A stretch of DNA of 64,000 nucleotides from Annona cherimola (lineage: Eukaryota; Streptophyta; Magnoliopsida; Magnoliales; Annonaceae), in assembly GCA_030490835.1 (NCBI GenBank), contig CM059971.1, positions 43,820,012 through 43,884,011 on the forward strand, written 5' to 3'. Made by a program: the position numbers and the translations under genes. The notes beneath the pieces were generated by a model. That model ran no database searches. It was not told the origin of the DNA and worked only from the letters and a program-made list of their open reading frames with translations. Positions 41,854 through 54,386 of this stretch are shown piece by piece (within the stretch, counting starts at the first letter, position 1; every line of letters begins with the position of its first letter).

Positions 41854-42865
41854 CAATCATCATACTTAGACTTTTCCATGCCCATTTACCAGTCCATGCT
41901 CTGATACCAAGCTCTGTGGCGCCCCCAGCTTAGCGTCACATCCTGAGCCTTACCTCGGGATCGTTATTGACTTGTAAATGTGATCAGGATTGTTGCCCTT
42001 TCACACGGCGAGATTTAACGGATATTTATCCAATTATTTACAGTTCTTTACAAATTGATTTCATAACATTTTTCATCAAATGCCCATTCAAGTCATCTTT
42101 GACCTAATCCACACATTTCATATCAGATATAATCATAACAATCCATAACAAGCTCATCAACCATAGTCACTTGTTTATAACATACAAAACATAACCTAGA
42201 TCACATATGATCATAAATTATCAAGTCATATTACATTCAGTTAGTCACAAGTAGCACAAATTAAAATTCGTAAAATCTTCACATTCTCCCATGCTCAATT
42301 CATGCTCCTTGTCTCCTCATTTCCTCACCTGTCTATGGGTTTGGAAAACAAAACATGAGTTGTACACTTAATAAGCAAGCTATACATATATTTTCTAGGC
42401 AAATCATTTTGAATGCATCTTTATTTAAAAGCAATTCCCTCCATTTAGTAGAGACACTTATCAAGTGATCAACTACCTACGGAGCAAAAATCTTTTCATT
42501 TAAAACATCTTGGAAAGCAACATTATACCCCCTCGAGGGTACATCAAGACAATGCAATGTAATGCAAGACATCATAGGATGGAAGCTAGCTAGGCGACCA
42601 TCTGTCTCTTCCTGCTCCCATCTCAGGGAGGGTGCTGCCGGCCCAAGACCTATTTTACCGACTTGGCCACACAAAAGGGGGACAATCGGTCCACTTATAC
42701 CTTTAAGGTGGACCTTATGCTGTGTGCACATGAACATTTCCTTAACATGCTAGCATGATTTTCTTGCATAAATTCATAAGACAGTATTTTCACATTTAAC
42801 AAAGCAGTTATGTAAATCATTTAACAACAAAAGGATTATCTAAACATGTTGAGCTAAGGAATGGC
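41854..42865 (-). mobile_element. TK-4: Tekay-type element, leader and partial 5' LTR
   Basis: 41854-41897 is leader sequence that matches the TK-5 leader in inverse (TGGTAAATGGGCATGG-like). The primer site TGGTATCAGAGC (minus) is at 41898-41909. The LTR starts at 41915 (TGTGGCGCCCCCAGC) and runs to 42865 (AAGGAATGGC), where TK-5 interrupts it. It contains the GC-rich module (about 42580-42700) and CATGCTAGCATG at about 42747. No coding sequence remains. Confidence 0.85.
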
Positions 42866-45800
42866 TGTGAAACCTTAACCCATGTAGGACCCATGTGTAT
42901 GCATCAATCATGAATATGATGTTCATTTGTGAATTATGGAATTATGAAGGTATTTTATGATTTTTGCTAATTATTGCAATTAGGGTTTTGAATTAGTAAT
43001 AATGATGGGATTAATCATTTTGAGGTAAAATGAGACAATGGGTTTAGAATAAATCATTTTTGATTTAAATGTGCAAATATACCATGAAAAATCATTTTTC
43101 ATTATTTAAAATGAATTATGGGAATTATTATGGAAATTGCAAGTTTAATGGAAAAATATTGAAAAATTCATAACTCAACGCCTGTAAGGCGGATTCAAGT
43201 GGAATTTGACATGAAAATTTATGATATTGGGCTTGGTATTATGGAATAAATGTATTATGAAAATTATTGATGAAATGAGAATTATGATTTATTGATCATA
43301 TATCAATTTCAACCGTTAACTTTAAACAGTCATAACGGAAGCTAGGAAACTCGGATTGAGATAAAATTTGAAATGGTTGAATGGAATAGTGAAATGTTTA
43401 TTTTGAATAGCTTGGATTAAGCATGAAATGTAGAGAAAATGTCTGCATTGAAAAAGGTGGGCATGGTTGACTTATGCTCCACAAAAATAACATGCCATTA
43501 ATGTTAGAGTACCAAGTGTTAAGGCATGATGGAAATGCAATTTGAGGTCGAAAATTGCAGGCCATTCCTTATGAATTTTATGCAAATATATGAAATGCAT
43601 AAATATAAGAATTATCCATCCATTTAATGCCCTCCATGATGTAGCTATAAGAGTATAGCTAAGCTGTTTGTTGTATAAATTTGATTTTGTAATTTTTTAA
43701 AAAAATACATATAAGTTGTTGGGATGCAAGTACATGGTATGTGCATACAATAATGGAGATTTTCAGAAATTAAAAAATGGAAAAAGGCAGGTATACACAG
43801 CTGAAAACGTGGACAGCTTGTGGTGATGGAAAATGTGATTTTATGTGTTAAGTTGATGCAGTTTTGTTAAATTTATTTAACACCAAATTAATACATAAAT
43901 TAAAGAGTAATTAGAGGTATAAATTACCCATGTTTTTGAATAAAAAATGGAAAAATGAATGGAAAATGGGCAGCAGTTGGACGTGAATTGGGAGCAGCTT
44001 GGAACAGTCATGATGCAATGCAATTTTGTGATTTTTATAAATGGTAAAATCAGATTTTACTTGGCTGAAATTTAGCCAGATCATATGGTAGATAAGGGAG
44101 CATTTAAGGAGTGTGGAATTGCAGCATCAAGTGGGCCCCACAGCTGGAAAAGAATCCAGCAATATATATAGCCCATGCAAGTTGAAATGAGAGGTATTTT
44201 TGGAAAAATTCCTAAGTGCTGAAAACGTCCAAGCCAACCCAGCAGCTCACGTCCAAATTTTCCAGCAAGAAAAGGAAGGAAACCAAGGGAAAAAGGAAGG
44301 AAATTTGAATGAAAAATCATCTCAAAGGATTAGGGTTTGAGTTGGCTCAAAATCAAGTAAGTATGTGTTGGTTTTTAAGTTGTTTAACTTGAGTTTCTAA
44401 ACTCAAAACTTGGAAATGAAAAGGATGATGAAAGGATCTGTAAAGTGGTGTTTTAATATGCTTTTGCATGAATATGGAATGGATGTTAAGTTTTATGTAT
44501 GAATTTTCAAGTTAAGATTGATGAAAGTGAAGTTATGCATGTGTATTAAGTGGAAAATTCAAGTTGTTAAACCCTAAACCTCCAAAAAAAGTTGTTGTTT
44601 TGGTTTGATCATGTGATTAAGATAAGAATCATGTATTCATGCAAAATATACGATGAGTTATGCTTAAATGATGAATTTTTGAAGTTATGGAATGCAAAGT
44701 GTTGAATTTGACCTAATTTCTAGGTTTCTATGCTAAAAATGTTATGAAAATGAGTTTGCATGTTTTATGCATGTCATGTAGGGTAAAATATCCAAGGTTT
44801 AAGGTATTATAGATGCCCAAAAAATTTGGGAGAAAGAAACTCTAAATCTGATTTTAATAAATTTTATGAAGGAATGTCAAACCGACGTGAAACGAGACTC
44901 AAAACGTATGGGTAACTTGCTGTTTTGAGAAATGATAATGTATGGATGTTAAATATGTGTTAAATCCCTAAACATGGATTAGGCGAAATGGATTTAATTG
45001 CTGGAAATTCGGAATTATATGACTCCATAAGGTTATGTGTCAAAAGACACGTAAAACGGGTAAAAAACAGGTTCCAAACTTGCTGTTTTGGAAACCTAGG
45101 TTGTGAAACCCTAGTTTGTATAGAAGTCATGTAAATGTTATTGAATAAACTATGTAAGAATGATGTGTTCATATTTGAAGTATTTGCAATTTTTAAGATT
45201 TTTGCAGTTAGGTCATTTGTGTGAATAATTGTTTAAATTTACTACGTGAAAATAATGTAGTTTAGTAGGATTGAAATATTATATTTAAGATGGATAAATA
45301 TTATCATGCTATCAAAAGTCTAATTAAATCTCATAAGTGATTAATGAAGATTAGGAGGTTAATTATAGAAGTAAGTTGAGATAATATTGAAAAATTCATA
45401 ACTTGGAGACCTTAAGTCGGATTAAGGTGAAATTTGAGGAGGATATAATTTTATGTTTAATCTCATGGAAAAATTAGATTATGAAAATTTTGATGAAAAT
45501 TGATCATCACCGTTCAAAGCTTAAAATGATCATAACTTGGGCTAGAAAGATCGGATTAAGATGAAATTTGAAATGAACGGCTAAAATTATGAAATCAAGG
45601 TTTTGGATGGATTTGATCATGCAAATGACTAAGGGATTAAGATAGCACGAAATTAGGATGAGAGATTTGACTTTTCAAATCATAAAGTAAATAGCATTTA
45701 TGATGAATTATATAAAATAAATAAATGAAAGAAGACAAATTTGAGGTGTCAAAAGAGGGTAATTTGTAGGGTATTATGTAAATTATTAAATGTGAAAAAA

Positions 45801-47860
45801 TCCCTGAAATTATCTCTTAATTAAATACATAATTAATGGGTCAAATGGAAAATGGAATAAGTGGCAGATTATGGACGTCCAAACAGCCTTGTAGCTGGAT
45901 TTTTGGAATTTTTTACTAATAAAATGTATACCCAAAGTCAACAAGGAGTTAATGTAGATAATTTTATATTAAATAAAAGTGAAATTCAGATTTATTAGTA
46001 TCTGATCTGGATTGTTGAATGGAAGATGAAAAGTGGACAGCAACATGTATCTAGGTTGATGTAGATGGTTTTGGCAGCTCAATGCATACTTTATGATTTT
46101 TTTATTAACCTAAATTGACCCTAAATGCCCTATACTATCAGATAATTAAATGAGTGATTAATTAAATCTGTGAAATAATTAATTTTGATAAGGTAAGCAG
46201 CTGCAAAAGTGGATCGTGTGCAGGCAATAGAAATTGGTGCAACAAACTTTGACCGATCAAGTGGCTAGAAAAATGATTTTTTATATTTTTAAAAAATTGA
46301 AAAATGCTTTGATAATTATCTTAGGTAATAGGGGATTTAAATGTGCATTTATTAGTTCCAAAAATTTGTTGAAAAAATTGCAAAATGGCAGCTGATGGTG
46401 GACGTGATCTGATGGTGATGGTTAGATGCAATTGATAATTAGTGAATTTATAAATAAGAAAAAAATAATTTTAATGGCCCACAAGCTGCCATGTCAGCTA
46501 AGGGGATAGGGAATTTGCAAGGATGATGTGGCATGTGTGACTAGTTGCTTAAAGGCGAGGGGACGTCCAAGCATATGTGACTACTTAGAAAATTGCTGGA
46601 AATTTTGAGCTCCCATTTTCATATTAGCTCATGTTCCCCCTTCTCATCATTTTTATACCCCAAAATAAGTGAGAAAAAGGAGAAGAAAAAGAAGAATTAA
46701 AGTGAAGAAGCTTGCTTGAGAAGAGGGAGTGAAGTAGCACACAATACAAGAAAGTAGATGGTTTGAGTTTAAGTGATTTTAATCTAGTTTTTATAAATTA
46801 ATTTATGAGCTATGAATATTTTCATGATGGAACTTTAATGCAGAGTTATGACGCTTTTCATTAGGGAATTTAATGGAAGTTTATAGCAAGTAGTATAGTT
46901 AAGAGTTAGAAGAAAGTAAGAAGTGAATTGTGTGGTGTATATGCTTTAATACTAGCTTAAGCATGCTGAAATTTTGTTTTAAGTTGCTGTTTGAATTAGT
47001 GAATGTATTTACATGATAATTAATGATCTAGTGTTGATTATATCTGAAATTTAGCATGTGTTGTGAATATGTTGTGAAGTATAGAAGGTAAACTAGTTAT
47101 GGTATCATCTAAGACCCGAAATTCACTTCTAAATAATGAAAATGATAAAGGAAATGATTCAAATAAATTTTGAATGAAATATAGGGTAAAATACCCTAAA
47201 TATAGGACACTTTGGATGTGAATAAAGTCATTATATAAACTGCCTAAATTCGGACTCTAACAGAAGTGAGAAGTGGACGTCCAAATGGTGTAAACGGGTA
47301 CCCTATACATGTGGAAAATGTTGCTGTTTTACAAATAACTTATATATGGATTTTAAATATGTGAAAATGCATTGAATTTAGGGTAAGAATTTGGGATAAA
47401 TTTCTGGAAATTAAAAAGATAAAAATCTGTTTATGTTGGAGTATCAAAAGAGACGTATAAAATGTGGAAATTGGATGTCAAAGTGGCTGTTTTGTAATTT
47501 CGAGAATTGTGAATTAAAAATTCATAAAAATGCATTAATTAGGTATTAAATGAAGTGAATAATCTTGCTGAATTAGTGGATAAGTTGTTAATTTGAAATT
47601 TTTTTAAGAAAAGTATGAATTAGACGCGGTTAGACGCACCTATGTGAAGCAAAGCACATGATAAGATGATAAATGCATTATGTAAAATATTAGAATGCAA
47701 AAATATGTTAAAATATGATGGAAAAATGTGGAATGCATTGCTGAATTAATAATCTCAAATTTTGAGATTAAAATTTTGGTAATTAAATATGTGGCATAAT
47801 GAATAATTGAGAAACGTAAGTATAAAGTACGCATACCCGACTTGGAAACTAAACGGGTTA

Positions 47861-47863
<3 letters not shown>

Positions 47864-47897
<34 letters not shown>
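47864..47897. repeat. (AT)17 microsatellite in TK-6
   Basis: An uninterrupted AT dinucleotide run of 34 bases, between ACTAAACGGG and GGAAATGGG. Confidence 0.95.
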
Positions 47898-47899
<2 letters not shown>

Positions 47900-48316
47900 A
47901 AATGGGTTGAAAAACTAAATAAATGCAAGCAAATAGAATTTATATAGAAATTATGTTATTCTGTTATAGGCAAAGGAAAGGAAAAGGTTGATCCGGGAAG
48001 CTCTCACGAACAAGGTAAGCAAGCAACTTTTCTAAATGAATTTCTATTTATTAAAATTTCTTTGAAATAATTGTAAAAGATGTTTTAATTTCTTTTCTTT
48101 ATTTAACAAATGTTATTTAAAATTTATTTCTAAATTTTTAAGGATGGTCATTGCTTAGTTCACTAGGTATTTTAAATTGATTTATATAACTACTTTATGA
48201 TAAATGAAAATTGTTGTCCTGTGATATAATGTGTGAAAAATTATGCTAGCATGTCATGGATAAATTCATGTGCACAATGCATAAGGTTCACCTTAAAGGA
48301 ATAAGCAGACCGATTG

Positions 48317-51300
48317 TGTGGTGCCCCGAACCGAGGCGTCCACTGGCCTTACTCCGGGATCTTGTCGATTGGTAAGTGTGAATCAGGATTGTTACCCTGA
48401 TCACGCGGCGGGTACTTAATTCGATCTCATCAAAAAAAAAAAAATTTCTTTCATCACATAAAGACACATACTTATCATCAAATCTCAATTATCATTGATA
48501 ACATTCATACTTGTTTTTGTACAATACAGGTTATTTTAACCTGAACATTTTATACATACATAATTTGAAAACTCCTTATCATATATTCATGTCATACCAT
48601 ATATGGATCAGCATATCATAAAATTTTCTTCATACCTTCTTTTTCCTTTTCCTCTTGGCCTGTGCTGTACCTGTCTATGGTTTGAAAAGCAAAATGTGAG
48701 TTGAAACTCAGTAAGCAAGCATTTTTTTTCCATTTAAATGCATTTCTCCCGTTCAATAGTAGATACTTATCAAGTTATCTACTATCAACCAGTAGAAACC
48801 TTTTTATAAAACCTTGCGTAAAACATATGCTTCCAAACTTAACATGTAAACCTCTTTTTCACGAACATAAAATGTTTTCCATAAAACTTTCTTTCTCCAA
48901 GGACATTCTCATGTCCTTAAAATATTTTTCATAAAACCTTTTTAAAACAAGCATATGCATCATGCATAACGTTTCTGTCCGTCTGGTAGGTGACACTTAC
49001 CAAGTGATCACCCTTTCCTCCTTAGGAGAGAAACCATTTCTATTGATAACTCGCGAGCCAGGCAGTTATCCGTGTTCTTCTCCCATTTCAGGGAGGGTGC
49101 CGCCGGCATTTCGCCTTTTAAAGCAACTTGGCCTATGTAGAGGGGGCTCATCTTGCAACCGCGTCCGGTCTGCATATCCTCTACAGTAGACCTAGTACAT
49201 AACTCATGTGCACATTCCTTTCTCCATATTCGTATGCTAGCATGCTTTTTATAAAACTCCACAGACCCTAGTCTGTGACTTTTCCTTTTTAAAACTTGAT
49301 GCTAGCATGTTATTTCAAAATAGTACAGACCTCGGCCTGTATTCCCTTTTCTATCTTTAACTTGATAACTCGGCATAGCCCAAGTTAACAAGTTAATAAA
49401 AATATTTTGTAAGGATGACCAAACTTAAATAATTTTAAAAACATTTAAATGGCACATTCTTAAAACATTTGAAATATTTGAGAAATAATAAATTTGAAAT
49501 ATTGCTAAAAAATGTTTATAAATCATTTTTGATCGGTAAAATAATTTTGAAAAACATTTTAATATTTGGAAACCAAAGACTTTGGAAACATTTTTCTTCT
49601 CGTTTCTAGATTTTTCATGAACAAAGGATATACTAATGTATAATTCATTTTTTATATATATATATCATATTCTTTGTCCACATAACACTTAAGTTTCTTC
49701 TATACGAAGATACGCTTGTATGATCCTTTGGTCATTTAAAAGAAATCTTCATTTAAATCGGTTATTGGTTGGCCTTCCTTAAATCCGTTTCAAAACATTT
49801 TAATAAATCATTTTAAATTCATTCGATAAAACAAAATACTATTTTGGAAATCAAAACTTTTCCTTTTCCATTATAATGCAACCATTTCCATCTTTCTCTT
49901 CATTTATAAGGATTTACTTATGATAAAGCAATACATACTTCAACATTTCTTCTTACTTCCATATGAATTTGCTTATAATAAAGCAAATTTGACATATTCC
50001 ATAGTTGCACTATATAAAAATCATTTTCAAAAGTTTGCTTGCTTACCTTTGCTTTGCTTTAATCTGACTACTTTATCCTTTCCTTTCCTTTTCCTATACA
50101 AGTGAAAAGGATATACATATCTTATCATACATGAGTCATATTCATTTATAACCTTATTTTTCTTTATAATTTTTTATAAAGGTTAACCCTAAAAATACTT
50201 GATCATTATTTCCTTTCCTAATTCCATCCATATATCCTCATAAAATAAAAATAATTCTCAATTTTTCCCAAAATCATGTTGTTTACTGTTCATAATTACT
50301 GTAGCAGATTACTGTTCATAATCACTGTAGCAAATCACTGTTCATCCGAAGTTACTGTTCACAGAACGTGGTTACTGTTCATGGGTTCCAAAAATTGATA
50401 TTTTTTCCAAAAATAAAAAATACCATGACATACCTTATGCCTAGTATATCATTGGATATTTCATACATTTTAAATTTATCATCATTTACTTAGCCAAAAA
50501 AATCATTTTCTCCATATACTAAAAATCAACATAAATTCACTTAAGCATAATCCTTAATTCCAAAAATCATGAAATTAATATATCATTATTCCAACATCAT
50601 ATTTATCATAATAATACATCCCAAGTCATCATTTATCAATTTTGGAGCATTATTTTCATATATCATATGCTATCTTCCCAAATACCCTATCTTCGCTCCA
50701 AATTTTTGATGTTTTGGCATAATTCCATTTAAACATTATATCTATACTTATTTTCTCATGCTTGGGCATTATCTAAGCATGGTTTTACCCTACTTAACAT
50801 CCAAAACAAGTTTGGGAAGAATCCCCTTACCTGAAGTAGAAAAACTCCCATTCTACTTGGCCCTTCTCTCTCAAATCTTCTCTCCTTCTTTCGTTCAAGG
50901 CCAAAACGTGCTTTGGATGGCTTGGGAACTTGGAATGGCTCAAGTGGAGCTGGGATTGTGCCTTTGGACGTTCACCCCATGCCCCTATTTATACTTTTTT
51001 GATTTTTCATTAAATTGTAATTTACCCCCTTGCTTGAGGTGTAAATTTGCAAATGTGTTTTTTTCTAATTTCCAAAAGGTGCCTTGAGCCAAGAGCAGCC
51101 ACCCTAGGCCTGCTACAGCAGCCCTATTGTAGCCCTATTTTTATCCTATTTTTTTAATTTTAAAATTAATTATTTTTAAGCAACTTAATCTGAACCCTTG
51201 ATTAATGATAAAATTGATTTGTGACCATTGGATCATGACCCCAAAAGTCAGCAACCCCCTTGCACGTCCCTGCCATGCTGCATTTGCATTTAATTTTATT

Positions 51301-51848
51301 TTTTTTAATTATTTACTTTATTAAAAAGTCAAAGTATATTTAATAAAAAGTTAAGTTACTTTTTCAACATCTATTTGACACTTCATCTTGGCCATTAATT
51401 TGTGAGTTTCATCACATCTTATACCATCCATCATGTTCATCATGTATTTTTAACCATCCATAAAAAATTTCATCTAATTCCGACACCCGAATTGCAATTT
51501 ATGAATTTTTTTCTATTTTTCCACAAAAATCCAAATTTGGATTAGAATATCCAAAAGAATTGCTATTTTGTCTTGTAGTGATTAATTCTCCTTTTGACTT
51601 TTTATGATTAGGTTAATCAAGTGATTAACTCTTAATCTCATATCTTAATCCACAATTACTATGCACATTTACTATTCACGTGCACTATTTACATGCGTCA
51701 CATTCTTAATTGCATTATTTTAACCTCTAGTACACATTTGTAAAATATAACATATTTCATAAATTTTATTTATCATAAAATCAGTACAGAGATCTAGGGT
51801 TTACAACCCTAGGTTTACATGTGCTATTCTAGGATTGCGGGTTTCACA
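48317..51848 (-). mobile_element. TK-7: solo Tekay-type LTR inside TK-6
   Basis: Plus strand begins TGTGGTGCCCCGAACCGAGG and ends GCGGGTTTCACA. The duplication GATTG is at 48312-48316 and 51849-51853, and it splits the GC-rich module of TK-6 exactly at ACCGATTG/TCCCCC. Length 3532 bp. Its own module is at about 49045-49190. CATGTCC hairpins (48900-48917) and CAGACC(C/T) repeats are present. 50800-51860 is AT-rich with no gene. Confidence 0.93.
50282..50382 (-). repeat. TTACTGTTCA repeat block in TK-7
   Basis: Five copies of (T/A)(T/C)ACTGTTCA and two of (T/C)ACTGTAGCA within 100 bases, at irregular spacing. Confidence 0.85.
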
Positions 51849-54386
51849 GATTGTCCCCCTTCGGTGTTACCGAGTCGCTAAAATAGGCCAAGGGCCGGCA
51901 ACAACTCCTTGTGTGAAAGGAGATGAAGACGGATGGTCGCCTAGCTAGCCTCCATCCTAAGGGATCATGAATTCATTCATTATTGGGTCATTGTATATCC
52001 CCGAGGGGGTATAAGGTTGCTTTCCCTGATGATTTTAAATAAAAGAGTTCTGCTCCGCAGGTATCTGATCACTTGATAAGTGTCTCTACTAAATGGAGAG
52101 AAACCTTTTTGTTGAAAAAGATTTCCTTTAAAATGATTTGGTTGGAAATATATAATTCTTGCTTATTGAGTGTTCAACTCACGTTTTTATTTTCCAAACC
52201 CATAGACAGGTGAATGAAGAGACTCAGCAGAGGAGCAAATAAAATATCACTTAAGCAAGAGAAAAACTTTTGCACTCATGATGATGTAGTAGAACTTATG
52301 CTGAATGGATGCAACAAAGTTATTATTTTCATATGGACAACTATGATTTTAACATGCAGTGACATCTGATTTAGAAAAATGTTGAAATGTTTCTGATTTA
52401 CAGGCATCATTGTGTGTTGAATGGATGGAAATGACTTAGTTATTACCTGAGATATAATTATGAGGAAATAAACTTCTATGAAAATATATTTAAAATGGAT
52501 AATTATCTGTTAAAAACCCTCCGTGTGACAGGGCAACAATCCTGATCACGTTTACCAGTCAATACCAATCCCGAGGTTAGGCTCAGGATGTGACGCTCGG
52601 GTTGGGGACGCCACATAGGTTGAACGGATTTAAATCCCATGAAAATACCTTGAATGCAGTGGTAATTAAGGGTAATTAAACCCCTGAAAAATGGATTAAA
52701 TTTCTGAGTTAGCAAAGTTTATGAAATGCATTATGTTTATGTGCTAAATGAGCTTATGTGAAGGGATAAGGTAAATGGGTGATGAATGACTTCTGAAAAA
52801 TGATTTTTTGCAAAAATGCATGAAAATGAGATTAATTCCATGATTATACATCTGTTTTGAGTGTATGATGATTTATTTTAAATTTTGAGATTTGCCTAAG
52901 GAAGCCTGAGGCAATAACATGTGCTAAAGCAAACACCGTTGGGTGTATTGTGGAAAAATGGAGAAAAATGGCAAAGTAAGCTTAATGAAGCTATGTATGA
53001 TGTTTATGGAATAAATTTTATGATATTGAAATGAATACCCTAATTTTAGGGTTATGTGTATGTGCTATGTTATACGGTAGCCGTAGAAATGTGTATAAAG
53101 GTGCTAATATGTGCAAAATAAGCTATATATGTGTATGATGACTTATGAAGTCAAATAAATGATGTATGTATATGGAATGGGTTGGAAAACTAAATGAAAT
53201 ATGAGAAAAAGAAATATATGAAAAATCATATTATTCTCATGTAGGCAAATGCCAAGAAAAGGTGGTAACGGAAAGCTAAGGAATTCAGGTAAGCAAGCAA
53301 ATTTTCCAAAGGATTTTGCTTTTCTAATTATTTACATAAATGTAGTTTTACTTTAACTTGTTTGATGAAACTATGGAAATTGTTTCTAATGTGTTTAAGG
53401 ATGGCCATCCCTTAGCAAAATGATGTTGAAATGATATTTTACTTCAAATATAATGTTATGAAATCTTTCTTTGATAAATGCTATGGAAAAATGATGTGGT
53501 TGATGTTTATGATTGAAAAATCATGCTAGCATGTTGAAGATGAATTTATGCAAAAGTTCATGTGTACAGGATACTAGGTCCACTTGAAGGGTGTAAGCAG
53601 ACCGATTGTCCCCCCTTAGTGTGACCAAGTCGCTTGAGACAAGCCTAAGGCCGGTAGCGCCCTCTCTGAAATGGGAGTTAACGTGACGGATGGTCGCCTG
53701 GCTAGTTTCCATCCTAAGGGAGATATGGTATTCATGTTCATGTTTTCATATGGCATTATGCATATGAACCCGTGATGGGTACATGATTTCATGTTTTCAA
53801 GATATACCTTTAGACAAGGTATAAGTTGCTTTCCAAGTTGATTTAAATGCAAAATGTTGCCTGAAACGATTTGCCTGTAAAATGCAAATAGCTTGCTTAT
53901 TGAGTTTCGACTCACGATTTTGTTTTCCAAACCCAAAGACAGGTGAAGGACAGGTCATGGCAAAGGAGCAAGTGTCGGCTTAAGGAATCCATGGAAAAAA
54001 TTATGAAACTCATGTTATGAAGTTTATGTGAAATGGTTGTAAAAAAAATATGCAGTGCTTTATGATGAATAGATGTAAACTATTCGAATGTTTTATATGG
54101 ATGACTGTGATTTATACGTGCAGTGACATTTGATTTAGGCAAAAGATGAAATGTCGCTGAACAGCATGTTTGTATATAATGAATGGGATGAAATGACATA
54201 GAAGTGTATGAGAATGAAATTATGCGAACATGAGTTGTTATATGAACTTTTACATGACCATATTTAATAAGATAAATATCCGACAAGACCCGCCGTGTGA
54301 CAGAGCAACAATCCTGATCACGTTTACCAATCAATACGATCCTGAGGTAAGGCTCAGGATGTGACGCTCGGGTTTGGGGCGCCACA

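Larger units (their letters stand above)
45102..52615 (+). mobile_element. TK-6: solo Tekay-type LTR inside the TK-5 LTR
   Basis: Starts TGTGAAACCCTAGTTTG and ends GGTTGGGGACGCCACA. The duplication TAGGT is at 45097-45101 and 52616-52620. Without TK-7 it is about 3.98 kb. Its sequence is nearer to TK-2/TK-3 (GATCATCACCGTTC, AAGTCGGATTAAGG) than to TK-5. There is no internal region. It carries a 34-bp (AT)n at 47864-47897. Confidence 0.92.
42866..54386 (+). mobile_element. TK-5: Tekay-type 5' LTR, split by two nested solo LTRs
   Basis: It starts TGTGAAACCTTAACCCATG and ends GTTTGGGGCGCCACA at 54386, followed by the primer site. Without TK-6 and its second duplication copy it is about 4.0 kb, matching the 4050-bp LTR of TK-8 and the same family in sequence. 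ATGGC (42861-42865) is its left target duplication; the right copy is outside the window. 43150-45096 and 52621-53500 are AT-rich and hold no gene. The GC-rich module is at 53605-53715. Confidence 0.88.

Noticed and set aside
42477..42737. Minus-strand frame of 86 codons, and similar ones at 49008-49262 and 53616-53936
   Set aside because: All read through the GC-rich LTR module; the amino-acid sequence is not kept in one frame among copies.
50758..51087. A 109-codon plus-strand frame in TK-7
   Set aside because: Lies in the LTR antisense to the element; no domain, and equivalent LTRs do not keep it open.
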